A stretch of 64,000 bases of DNA from the NCBI RefSeq assembly GCF_000017585.1, contig NC_009714.1:248001-312000 (forward strand), written 5' to 3'. This document shows positions 46,826 through 55,207 of this stretch, piece after piece. Every line of letters starts with the position of its first letter. Position 1 is the stretch's first letter. The stretch comes from Campylobacter hominis ATCC BAA-381 (GTDB taxonomy: Bacteria > Campylobacterota > Campylobacteria > Campylobacterales > Campylobacteraceae). Made by a program: the position numbers and the translations under genes. Under the pieces are notes generated by a model. That model was not told the origin of the DNA, ran no database searches, and saw only the letters and a program-made list of their open reading frames with translations.

Positions 46826-47411
46826 ATAAATACACTTAAAGAATATACACAAGAAAATTTAGTAATCACCAACAAAGAAGCAGAAAAACTTGGATATGCT
46901 AGGCATGATCTATCAGAATTAACAAAGGGCGGACAACTAGAAAGATTAAAACCAGGACTGCATCAATTAAAAGGAAAAGTGATAGATGATTTTATTCTAA
47001 TATCATCAAATAGTAATCGAATTATATTTTCCCATCAAACAGCTCTATACCTCCACGACCTATCCGACAGGACCTCAAATGTATTTTATATATCTGCACC
47101 AAGGCTATAATGTAAGTCATATAAAAAAGCGATATGAAGATCTACAAGTTCACTATGTAAAAAAAGACTTATACGAACTTGGTAAAACAGAAATAAAATC
47201 ACCGCAAGGCAATTTTATACCAGTTTACGATATAGAAAGAACAATTTGCGACATAGCAATCGACAGAGAAAAAATATATAAACAAATTTTCACACAAGCC
47301 TTAAAAAGATATTTTAAATTATCAAATAAAAACCTAAGACGACTCATAAAATACAGTAGACTATTTAAAATAGAAGATGAAATTAGAAAATACATGGAGG
47401 TATTATCGTGA
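46826..47411 (+). pseudogene. AbiEi-like antitoxin, frameshifted
   Basis: Type IV toxin-antitoxin antitoxin of the AbiEi family. The frame from an ATA codon at 46826 (placed where ATG is expected behind GAGGAGG, so the start is probably mutated) encodes the winged-helix part (NKEAEKLGYARHDLSELTKG, then HQTALYLHDLSDR). It shifts +1 near 47090-47100 into the frame that ends at 47411 (QGYNVSHIKKRYEDLQVHYV, then DIERTICDIA). A one-base insertion explains it. Coupled by a GTGA overlap to the AbiEii remnant. Confidence 0.8.
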
Positions 47412-48205
47412 TTAATATCGAAAGTATAAAGGGCAAGATAAGAAGTCTGGCAGAGGAGAAAAATTTAAAATCGCAAGAAGTTCTGCAAATATATTTTTTC
47501 GAAAGATTTATAGAAAGACTGTCTAAATCAAAATACAAAAATAATTTTGTAATAAAGGGAGGATTTCTAATATCATCCTTAATCAGTATTGAAAATAGAA
47601 CAACTATGGACATGGACTCAATAGTTAAGGGCATAGCTCTAAGAGAAGAAAAAATAAAAGAAATCGTAGAAGAAATAATAAATATCAATAGTTATATAAG
47701 AGAAGAGGACGAGTACGAGAACTTTAAATTTCACTAATAGCAAATGTTGGGAAAACTAAAAATCCAATGAAACTAGACCTAACAACAGGAGATGTAATAA
47801 CACCAAGGGAGATAGAATACACCTATCCTTGTATCTTTAGCAAAGAAGATATAAAAATAATGGCATATCCATTAGAAACAATTTTAGCTGAAAAATATGA
47901 AACCATAATCAGAAGAAATATAACAACAACACGAATGAGAAACTTCCATGACCTATACACACTTTACAAACTAAAGAAAGATGAGATGGATTATAAAATT
48001 TAAAAGAAGTAATAGAAAGAACTTCCGACAAAAGAGGGAGTCGGGAAATAATGAAAGACTATATGGAAGTAATCGAGGACATAAAAGAAATCCATATCTA
48101 AGATCCTTGTGGGAAGTATATATCAGTGAAAATAAGTACATTAACAATCTTACTTTTGATAAGGTAGTTGGTGTAGTGACAATTTTATCAAATAGGATTA
48201 GTTAG
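47408..48205 (+). pseudogene. AbiEii-like nucleotidyltransferase toxin, multiply frameshifted
   Basis: Begins at GTG 47408. Intact N-terminal part carries the nucleotidyltransferase motif KGGFLISSLISIENRTTMDM with DSIV. Three frame changes follow, near 47726-47731, 47995-48003 and 48082-48092, each curable by restoring one A or T in a short homopolymer. A short stretch before REEDEYEN also seems missing. The last segment ends NNLTFDKVVGVVTILSNRIS. The pieces line up in the normal family order, so this is one decayed gene, not several. Confidence 0.85.
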
Positions 48206-48324
48206 ATGTAATTTAACAGACACTGTCTGGTAAATCATAGATAAGAAAATATTAAGTATTAGAGAATCTAATTGTTTTTTACTTTTTGATTAGAGCATTT
48301 AAAAATATATAAATTGTATGTCAA

Positions 48325-48594
48325 ATGCTCAGCCTAGTAGATAAGACAAAAGATATAGAGAACTTAAAGATAGGAGATCATTTTAAAATCTTTGGGTAAG
48401 TAAAAAGAAGTATTAATAATAAAGGAAAGGAACATGCTAACATTAGGAAACTTTCTTTAAAAATGTTAAAGACAAAAAACAGATGAAAAGACAGGAAAAA
48501 AGAATCTGTACTTGGAACTATCAAAAAATATCAGGCTGAATATAAAGAAAAGTCTAAAGAAAAGAAAGAGACATCAAAAGAAGTTGAGAGATAA
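48325..48594 (+). pseudogene. Remnant of an ICE protein (YodL/DUF4316-like C-terminus)
   Basis: The pieces SLVDKTKDIENLKIGDHFKI, INNKGKEHANIRKLSLK and KKESVLGTIKKYQAEYKEKS, in successive frames, read as the C-terminal end of a YodL/DUF4316-type protein common in Firmicutes conjugative elements. At least two frameshifts separate them. A hairpin terminator of the usual kind follows at once. Assignment is from memory of the family pattern. Confidence 0.5.
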
Positions 48595-48600
48595 ATATAT

Positions 48601-48638
48601 GGTCGGTGTGGTCTTGGGACTGCACCGGCTCTTTTTTA
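48601..48638 (+). terminator. Terminator after the ICE remnant
   Basis: GGTCGGTGTGGT and ACTGCACCGGCT form a 12-bp stem with four G-U pairs and the loop CTTGGG, followed by C and six T. Confidence 0.75.
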
Positions 48639-48689
48639 TTTGCAAGAGTTCGATTAAAGAGAATATATTTATGAAAAAAGTATATTTTA

Positions 48690-48698
48690 TGGTATAAT
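48690..48698 (+). promoter_or_regulatory. Extended -10 promoter of the XRE-Abi_C-helicase operon
   Basis: TGGTATAAT at 48690-48698 is a perfect extended -10 element. It lies 35 nt before the XRE start and after a terminator, so the three following genes form their own transcription unit. Confidence 0.7.
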
Positions 48699-48733
48699 AT
48701 ACTAAATATAGTTTTCTTGAACGGAGGATAAGA

Positions 48734-48946
48734 ATGAGGGTTTTTAGTTATAAAAGATTGTTCAAAAAACTCATTGATTTAGATATGACAAATAATGAAT
48801 TGATGGAAAAGGCAAAAGTGAGTAAAAGTACATTTTATAAAATGAAGAATGGGCAAAATGTAACTACGGATGTTTTGCTTAGAATTTGCAATGCATTGGA
48901 TTGTGATATTGAGGAAATAGTAGAGTGCATTAAGTTCAATTCTTAA
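48734..48946 (+). CDS. XRE-family (Cro/CI type) helix-turn-helix regulator
   Basis: 70 residues, GGAGG before ATG 48734. HTH: MTNNELMEKAKVSKSTFYKM, then NGQNVTTDVLLRICNALDCD, close to small Firmicutes regulators of the YozG/XRE kind. First gene of a tight three-gene operon (36 nt to the next gene). Probably represses its own promoter and so controls the defence-like genes downstream. Confidence 0.88.
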   Translation: MRVFSYKRLFKKLIDLDMTNNELMEKAKVSKSTFYKMKNGQNVTTDVLLRICNALDCDIEEIVECIKFNS

Positions 48947-48982
48947 TATAACTTGGAATAATTTAATGAACTGGAGGAATTT

Positions 48983-49798
48983 ATGATTAGTTATATTGAA
49001 AGAACATACTTTAATGATTTGTTAAATAGAGGTGGGTATGTTTTAGATTTTTCTACATATAGATTTGATGAATTCACATTGCATAGTGTAGGAATAGCTT
49101 TGTGTGAGACATATAATTTATCGAAGGGTAAGTCGTTAAATGAATTTATAAATGAAGGAGATAATGATAAGGTAGTAAAATTATTGGATGATTTACTGGA
49201 ATACTATGAAGTGCGATATTCCTTAGAAATAGAATCAGATGATAGAACTTATAACGGAAGCACATACAAATCTCTTTATGATAAGTGTAAGGAAATTATT
49301 GAAAGAGAAAAACAACATTCTAAGAAATTTTCTAAAGTATCAGAAGAGTTAAAGAAAAAATTTTCTAGTAAATATATGAATCAGCAAATAGATTTGATGG
49401 TAGCAATGTGTAATGAAAATCCGACAGAAGCAATAGGAAAATCAAAAGAATTACTAGAAAGTTGTTGTAAAACAATCATTGAAAGCAATGGTGAAATTAT
49501 AAAAGATTCAATAAATATGGGACAGCTTGCAAAACAAACTCTAAGTTCATTGAATATTCCCAATAAAGGCGTGGCGATGGATTTAGAAGAAGAAAAAATT
49601 GTGAAACAAATTACAGGTAGTCTTAATGGTTTAAGTAGTGGAATAATTGAATTAAGAAATCATTATGGAAGTGGACATGGTCGTTCTGCAAAATTTAATG
49701 GATTAACAAAACGACATGCAGAATTATCTGTTGGGGCAAGTATAACTCTTGTTCGATATTTATGGGATACATTTTTATTAATAAATGAAAATAAATGA
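48983..49798 (+). CDS. Abi_C (PF14355-like) abortive infection family protein
   Basis: 271 residues, GGAGG before ATG 48983. N-terminal half is helical and acidic without a known motif. Central helix CNENPTEAIGKSKELLESCC, and the C-terminal third shows the Abi_C pattern: IELRNHYGSGHGR, LTKRHAELSVGASITLVRYL with WDTF. Such domains occur in abortive-infection proteins; the exact activity is not known to me. The RN-x-Y-G-x-GH-G part resembles HEPN-like arrangements and could be an RNase site, which is speculation. It lies 30 nt before the helicase gene. Confidence 0.8.
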   Translation: MISYIERTYFNDLLNRGGYVLDFSTYRFDEFTLHSVGIALCETYNLSKGKSLNEFINEGDNDKVVKLLDDLLEYYEVRYSLEIESDDRTYNGSTYKSLYDKCKEIIEREKQHSKKFSKVSEELKKKFSSKYMNQQIDLMVAMCNENPTEAIGKSKELLESCCKTIIESNGEIIKDSINMGQLAKQTLSSLNIPNKGVAMDLEEEKIVKQITGSLNGLSSGIIELRNHYGSGHGRSAKFNGLTKRHAELSVGASITLVRYLWDTFLLINENK

Positions 49799-49828
49799 GA
49801 ATGATAAAATTAAATGGAGGTACTAAAA

Positions 49829-52366
49829 ATGGTAGATTTTAAGAAAAAAATTGCTTTAAAAAGTAAGTCAAAAATTACCAATCCTATTGATTTGTATAAT
49901 ACGCTTGATAGAAAGAGTATTGCAGGTCCTTTGAGACCTGTTCAAGAATATGCTTTGGATGAGTGGTATAACAATAGAAAAGATGAAAGAGATCTTATTG
50001 TAAAGCTACATACTGGAGAAGGAAAAACTTTAATTGGTTTGTTAATGCTACAATCAGCACTTAATTTAGGCGAGGGACCTTGTATATATGTTTGTCCTAA
50101 TATTTATCTCGTAGAACAAGTTTGTGGGGAAGCAGAAAAATTCGGTATTCCGTTTTGTATTATTGATAATCATAATCTAATTCCTAATGAGTTTTTATCA
50201 GCTGAAAAAATACTAATAACTCATGCACATAAAATATTTAATGGGAAATCAATTTTTGGAATTGGTAATAACTGCATAAAAGCAGGGACAATTGTTTTAG
50301 ATGATTCCCATGCTTGTATAGATGTATTAAAGAATTCGTTTACTATAACGATAAGTAGGGAAAACAATGAAGCCATTTATAATAAGATACTAACGTTATT
50401 TTCAGATGATTTAATAGAACAGGGAGAAGGAAGCTATTTAGATATTAAAGCAGGAGAATACGACACTCTTATGATGGTTCCTTATTGGGCGTGGAATAGC
50501 AAAAGGATGGAACTTTTATCTATCCTATCTGAATATTCTTTAATAGACGAAATTCAATTTGTATGGCCATTGATAAAAGATAAAATAATAGAGTATTCAT
50601 GTTTAATATCTGGTAATAAAATTGAAATAACTCCATATAATGTTAGTGTAGAGCAATTTCGAACATTTTCATCAGCGAAACGAAGAATATTAATGTCTGC
50701 AACAACACAAGAAGATATATTTTTTGTAAAAGGGCTTGACTTCTCTACTAATGCTGTTGCAAATCCAATTAAATATCCACAATCACGATGGTCTGGAGAA
50801 AAAATGCTTTTAATGCCGTCGTCGATAGATGAAGAATGTGATCGAGATTTAGTTGCAACCCAATTTGCTAAACTGACGAATGCACCTTTTGGTGTTGTAG
50901 CAATCGTACCGAATACAAAAAGGGCAGTATATTATGAAAAGATTGGGGCAATTTTCCCCAAAAATAATAAAGAATTATTCGAAGTTATTGATGACTTGAG
51001 AAAGGGAAAATTTAGTAATACTGTAGTTATAAATAACAGGTATGATGGTATTGATTTACCTGATGAAAGTTGTAGAGTTTTGGTAATAGATTCGTTGCCT
51101 TATTTGAATAGCTATTTTGATAAATACGAAGAGAAATGCTGCCCAAATAGTGAAATAATAAATAAAAAAATTGCTCAAAAAATAGAGCAAGGTATAGGTA
51201 GAGCGGTTCGTGGTGAAAAAGATTATTGTGCAATTATCGTAATTGGTTCAGATATTGAAAAATTTATGCGAGGTGTTTTAACGAGAAAATATTTTTCGTC
51301 TCAAACACAAAAACAAATTGAAATTGGTTTTGAAGTTGCTAAAATGGCAAAAGAAGAGATTTTACAGGATGATACTTCAATGAAACAAATATTTTCTTTG
51401 ATAACGCAAATATTAAATAGAGATGAGGGTTGGAAAGAATATTATGCTAGCGAAATGAATGAAATCGAAGATGGGGTTTTAGATACTTCGATTTATGAAA
51501 GATATGCTGCAGAGACTAAATTAGAAAAACTATTTTCTGATGGAGAATATGAAAAAGCATCTGAAGAAACGCAGAAGTTTATTGATAAGTTTATCAATGA
51601 TGATTTAGAAAAAGGCTGGTATTTAGAGCAGATGGCAAGATATGCATATATGTACTCAGAGGAAAAATCAAAAACACTTCAAAAGTCTGCATTTAAAAAG
51701 AATCCTCAATTATTAAAGCCTAAAGAGGGAATTGCATATTCAAAAATCTCTTTCCTGAATGAAACTAGAATAAATAAATTCAAAAGCAATATTGGTAAAT
51801 ATGACAGTTTTAATGAATTTAATCTTTATATAAATGAACTGATAGAAAATCTTTCTTTTGGCATTGCGGCTGAAAAATTTGAATCTGCATTAAAAAACTT
51901 AGGTGAAATTCTAGGCTATGTTAGTCAACGTCCAGATAAAGAAATTAGAAAGGGTCCAGATAATTTGTGGTGTGTTTCAAATAAAAAATATGTATTTTTT
52001 GAGTGTAAAAATGAAGTGGACGAAAATCGAAATGCTATAAAAAAATCTGAAGCAGGTCAATTTAATAATCATTGTGGATGGTTTAAGAAAGAGTATGGGG
52101 AACTTGTAGATGTTTTGCGTATAATGATAATTCCTACTAAGCAGTTAGCACATGATGCGGATTTTAATGAGGAAGTTTTCGTGATGAGAAGGAATGGTTT
52201 AAAAAAGCTAAAAGATAATCTAAAAAAGTTTGTAAAAGAAATCAGAAAATACGAATTAGATTCATTATCTGATGAAAAAATCCAAGGGTATTTAAATATG
52301 TACAAATTAAATATTGAGGATTTTCCAGGAAATTATATTGAAGATATATATCATTTAAAAAAATAA
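49829..52366 (+). CDS. SF2 DEAD/DEAH helicase fused to a PD-(D/E)XK-like nuclease domain
   Basis: 845 residues from ATG 49829 behind GGAGG (49816-49820; the ATG at 49814 overlaps it). Helicase motifs in order: RPVQEYALDEW (Q-like), Walker A LHTGEGKTLIG near 60-70, motif II LDDSH at about 158-161, motif III SAT at 290-292, GIDLPDES at about 407, motif VI QGIGRAVRGEKDY at 454-466. The C-terminal region has GPDNLW (D711) and YVFFECKNE (E725, K727), a D-x13-E-x-K array as in PD-(D/E)XK nucleases, followed by a conserved-looking QFNNHCGWF. Together with the Abi_C gene it looks like an anti-phage effector pair. Confidence 0.85.
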   Translation: MVDFKKKIALKSKSKITNPIDLYNTLDRKSIAGPLRPVQEYALDEWYNNRKDERDLIVKLHTGEGKTLIGLLMLQSALNLGEGPCIYVCPNIYLVEQVCGEAEKFGIPFCIIDNHNLIPNEFLSAEKILITHAHKIFNGKSIFGIGNNCIKAGTIVLDDSHACIDVLKNSFTITISRENNEAIYNKILTLFSDDLIEQGEGSYLDIKAGEYDTLMMVPYWAWNSKRMELLSILSEYSLIDEIQFVWPLIKDKIIEYSCLISGNKIEITPYNVSVEQFRTFSSAKRRILMSATTQEDIFFVKGLDFSTNAVANPIKYPQSRWSGEKMLLMPSSIDEECDRDLVATQFAKLTNAPFGVVAIVPNTKRAVYYEKIGAIFPKNNKELFEVIDDLRKGKFSNTVVINNRYDGIDLPDESCRVLVIDSLPYLNSYFDKYEEKCCPNSEIINKKIAQKIEQGIGRAVRGEKDYCAIIVIGSDIEKFMRGVLTRKYFSSQTQKQIEIGFEVAKMAKEEILQDDTSMKQIFSLITQILNRDEGWKEYYASEMNEIEDGVLDTSIYERYAAETKLEKLFSDGEYEKASEETQKFIDKFINDDLEKGWYLEQMARYAYMYSEEKSKTLQKSAFKKNPQLLKPKEGIAYSKISFLNETRINKFKSNIGKYDSFNEFNLYINELIENLSFGIAAEKFESALKNLGEILGYVSQRPDKEIRKGPDNLWCVSNKKYVFFECKNEVDENRNAIKKSEAGQFNNHCGWFKKEYGELVDVLRIMIIPTKQLAHDADFNEEVFVMRRNGLKKLKDNLKKFVKEIRKYELDSLSDEKIQGYLNMYKLNIEDFPGNYIEDIYHLKK

Positions 52367-52391
52367 AATAGTTAATAGAGATGGAGAGACG

Positions 52392-52970
52392 CTATCTCTC
52401 CATCTCCTTACCCATATAAATTCCATAGTTCTTTCGTATTTGATAAAGTTCGTCCATAGTAGATTTTGAGGAAGAATACTCTTGCATAAGGGTATTCTTT
52501 TTTTCTTGTAATTTATCAAGCTCAGCTAAAATATCTTTTGAATTTTGGAGCTTGGAATAGAATTTTTTAGCCCTGAAAGAGCATTTTCATATAGGGTAAA
52601 TTTAGACTTGTACTCTTCAAAAATGCCTTGTCAGATGGATCATCCCTATAATCCTTGTAGCAAGCCCTGTATTTTTAACGGTATGAACTTGCTCCATAGT
52701 GGTAGAAAGCTTCTGGATTTCCTTATTAATAGTCTTGATTCTCTCTTGTATATTTTCCTTTTCATCAGCTGCTTTTGAATATACTCATCAAGCTGTTTAA
52801 TGGATTTAATACCATGTTCTCTGATATAAATTACAGACTCAGCTATTGTATTAAGGTTATGTTTGGTTGCCCAATATTTGTAACATTTGCTTTCCTTTGC
52901 CTTTGTATTGGCATTCATGTCAATAACATTGTCGATGCGTTTTTTGACGGCAGGAGTCTTGATAAACTCT
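52392..52970 (-). pseudogene. Relaxase (mobilisation protein) C-terminal remnant
   Basis: Minus-strand pieces from EFIKTPAVKKRIDNVIDMNA (near 52965) through KYWATKHNLNTIAESVIYIR and SIKQLDEYIQK to the final TLMQEYSSSKSTMDELYQIR and YGIYMGKEMER (stop at 52392-52394) follow the C-terminal helical region of Firmicutes ICE/plasmid relaxases. At least two frame changes occur between YIQK and the end, and the catalytic N-terminal domain is absent. A 9-bp hairpin at 52381-52403 follows the stop, probably its old terminator. It is the clearest sign that the island was a conjugative element. Confidence 0.75.
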
Positions 52971-53143
52971 CTTTATGCAATGCGTTCTTTTAATCTTTCT
53001 TTAAAAATTTTAGTTATAATTAAGGGCAAAAAGAGACAATTCTTAGTCTTTCTTAGAGAAAATTGTTAGATGCAAAGTGATAAATGAAAGATATCTGATT
53101 TTATTTATTCAACAATGAGAGAGACAATTTAAAAGGATAAAAA

Positions 53144-53461
53144 ATGAAAATTTCAAACGAAGAAAAATTTGCTCACATAACTGTATTTGAGAAAAATTTA
53201 GAGTTTCAAATAGATACTTTAGAGAAATTAAACAAGCTTTTAAAAACATTAAAAAAGTCTTTAAAAGAGTATCAAAAGCTTATGGACTATTACTACGGTA
53301 AGCAAAGAAACGATGACCTAGAAGCCGATAGAAAAGGAGAGATCCCAACAGATCTAAAAAGAGCAGTTTTAAGCGAGGATGAAATTTATAATATGATGAT
53401 TGACTATAGAGAAAGCGCCATTGAGATGATAGAGATAGCAACAAAAATGTTAAGAGCATAA
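53144..53461 (+). CDS. DUF4298 family protein
   Basis: 105 residues, AAAGGA before ATG 53144. Helical: EKNLEFQIDTLEKLNKLLKT, LKEYQKLMDYYYGKQRNDD, then LSEDEIYNMMIDYRESAIEM. These match the DUF4298 family, of unknown function. Ribosome site and codon use look native, so this may be a piece of the original chromosome between the ICE wreck and the ars operon, or a later insertion. Confidence 0.75.
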   Translation: MKISNEEKFAHITVFEKNLEFQIDTLEKLNKLLKTLKKSLKEYQKLMDYYYGKQRNDDLEADRKGEIPTDLKRAVLSEDEIYNMMIDYRESAIEMIEIATKMLRA

Positions 53462-53499
53462 AATAAAAGCAAGATATGCTTTGAAGTTTAAATTTCGCT

Positions 53500-53549
53500 A
53501 CAATAAAGTTTTAAATTTATAAAAGGAATTTGATATGAATACAAAATAG
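53500..53549 (+). other. Orphan promoter, ribosome site and four-codon start of a lost gene
   Basis: TACAAT near 53500, AAAAGGA near 53520 and ATG 53535 are spaced as in native genes, but the frame reads only MNTK before TAG at 53547. The interruption coincides with the 15-bp inverted repeat at 53547-53579. It looks like the 5' stump of a native gene cut by arrival of the ars segment. Confidence 0.4.
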
Positions 53550-53579
53550 ATTTGAAATTATTTTATAATTTCAAATCTA
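53547..53579. repeat. Perfect 15-bp inverted repeat
   Basis: TAGATTTGAAATTAT and ATAATTTCAAATCTA flank a 3-nt loop (TTT, 53562-53564). It could be a terminator-like hairpin, but no T tract follows. It lies exactly where the native-looking gene start stops and the ars segment begins, so it may be a border element. Confidence 0.55.
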
Positions 53580-53706
53580 GCGAGTAGGGTTATATACGAT
53601 TAAGATCAGCAAATCTTAATAGATAAAAACCATTTCATAGATATAAATTAGTTGAGATGATAGAAAGGAAACAATAAAATTTTTTTAAGAGATAGATAAA
53701 AACATA

Positions 53707-53735
53707 TTGACAACCTTCTATATGATTGGTATAAT
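53707..53735 (+). promoter_or_regulatory. Consensus promoter of the ars operon
   Basis: TTGACA (53707-53712) and TATAAT (53730-53735) with an exact 17-bp spacer. GAGGT at 53755-53759 is the ribosome site for arsR. The A/T-rich region overlapping the -10 box and start is where ArsR should bind; I could not define a clear dyad. Confidence 0.85.
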
Positions 53736-53763
53736 TATACATGAAAATATCAATGAGGTTTAC

Positions 53764-54075
53764 ATGAAAAATAAATATATAGAGATATCAAAAAAATTAA
53801 AAGTTTTGAGTGATCCAAAACGATTAGAAATTATAGATATGTTATCTTGCGATGAACTTTGTGCTTGTGAGATATTAGAGAAATTTGATATAACACAACC
53901 AACACTATCTAATGATATGAAAAGATTGGAAGATGCTGATTTAGTTATTAGCCGAAGAGAAGGAAAAAACATATATTACATTGCCAATAAAAAGATTTTA
54001 AAGGAGATGCAATCTAGCTTAAAGGAAATATTTGATAGCGGGGATGAATGTATTTGCCATACTTGGAAAAAGTAA
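53764..54075 (+). CDS. arsR: ArsR family metalloregulator
   Basis: 103 residues from ATG 53764; an in-frame ATG at 53725 falls inside the promoter and is rejected. Winged helix: LKVLSDPKRLEIIDMLSCDE, then ITQPTLSNDMKRLEDADLVI. The metal-sensing C-x-C is in CDELCACEIL at about residues 30-40, and another Cys pair lies at the C-terminus (CICHTW). Represses the ars operon until arsenite binds. Confidence 0.92.
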   Translation: MKNKYIEISKKLKVLSDPKRLEIIDMLSCDELCACEILEKFDITQPTLSNDMKRLEDADLVISRREGKNIYYIANKKILKEMQSSLKEIFDSGDECICHTWKK

Positions 54076-54137
54076 ATTTTTATGCATTATACATAGAAAC
54101 ATTTAAATATATCTATACTAAAAGAGGTAAAAGAACT

Positions 54138-55205
54138 ATGGTAAAAAATAAGAATAATGGAATTAATGTATTTCAAAAATACCTGAGCTTATGGGTATTA
54201 TTTTGCATGATTGTGGGCGTACTTATAGGGAAATATATACCTATAGTCCCATCTGCTTTAAGTAAAATGCAAATTGCGGGTATATCTGTGCCCATAGCGA
54301 TATTAATTTGGATTATGATTTATCCAATGATGATGAAAGTAGATTTTCAAAGTATTAAAAAAGTTAGAGAAAATCCAAAAGGCCTCTTTGTAACATGGGC
54401 TGTTAATTGGCTAATAAAACCATTTACTATGTTTGGAATAGCTTATTTGTTTTTCTTTATTATATTTAAAAATCTCATTCCTAATGATTTGGCTAATGAT
54501 TATTTGGCTGGAGCTGTTTTGCTCGGAGCTGCACCATGTACTGCTATGGTTTTTGTGTGGTCGACTCTTACAAAGGGTGACCCTGTTTACACTGTGGTTC
54601 AAGTAGCCACAAATGATTTAATTATTTTGATTGCTTTTGTGCCTATAGTTAAGTTTTTATTAGGTGTATCTAATGTTGTAGTACCATATAGCACATTATT
54701 TGCTAGTGTGTTTTTATTTGTTGCTATTCCATTATTAGGAGGTGCCATCACAAGGAAAATAGTAATTGATAAAAGAGGAAAGGATTATTTTGAAAAACAA
54801 TTTTCAAGTAAATTTGACGGAACGACAACAGTTGGACTACTCTTGACTCTAATAATTATATTTAGCTCACAAGCAAATATAATTTTAGAAAACCCATTTC
54901 ATATTTTATTGATAGCTATTCCACTTACCCTTCAAACATTCCTAATTTTTACTATAGCGTATGCGTTGAGCAAAAAAGTAGGTTTACCTTTTAAAATAGC
55001 TGCACCAGCAGGCATGATTGGAGCTTCAAATTTCTTTGAATTATCTGTAGCTGTTGCAATAGCAATATTTGGAATACATTCACCAGTTGCACTAGCTTGC
55101 ACTGTAGGTGTTCTTACTGAAGTACCAGTTATGCTATTTTTAGTAAAAATTGCTAATAATACAAAACACTGGTTTTTAGAAAATAAAGAATCTTATAGAG
55201 GTTAG
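54138..55205 (+). CDS. acr3: Arsenite efflux transporter Acr3
   Basis: 355 residues from ATG 54138 (GAGG upstream), ten membrane helices. The Acr3 hallmark LLGAAPCTAMVFVWSTLTKG contains the essential Cys; NDLIILIAFVPIVKFLLGV and GASNFFELSVAVAIAIFG are also typical of the family. Exports arsenite driven by the proton gradient. 2 nt before the permease gene. Confidence 0.94.
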   Translation: MVKNKNNGINVFQKYLSLWVLFCMIVGVLIGKYIPIVPSALSKMQIAGISVPIAILIWIMIYPMMMKVDFQSIKKVRENPKGLFVTWAVNWLIKPFTMFGIAYLFFFIIFKNLIPNDLANDYLAGAVLLGAAPCTAMVFVWSTLTKGDPVYTVVQVATNDLIILIAFVPIVKFLLGVSNVVVPYSTLFASVFLFVAIPLLGGAITRKIVIDKRGKDYFEKQFSSKFDGTTTVGLLLTLIIIFSSQANIILENPFHILLIAIPLTLQTFLIFTIAYALSKKVGLPFKIAAPAGMIGASNFFELSVAVAIAIFGIHSPVALACTVGVLTEVPVMLFLVKIANNTKHWFLENKESYRG

Positions 55206-55207
55206 AT

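Noticed and set aside
46826..48205. Functional AbiE toxin-antitoxin system
   Set aside because: Both genes are frameshifted and the antitoxin lacks a proper start codon.
47981..48205. Independent 74-residue protein
   Set aside because: Its C-terminal half is the end of the AbiEii remnant; the N-terminal half is the same gene read out of frame.
48512..48697. 61-codon plus-strand ORF rich in Lys
   Set aside because: It is out of frame with the better-supported YodL/DUF4316-like remnant and runs through the terminator.
52545..53069. Plus-strand ORFs in the region after the helicase
   Set aside because: They are antisense to the relaxase remnant, which explains their composition.
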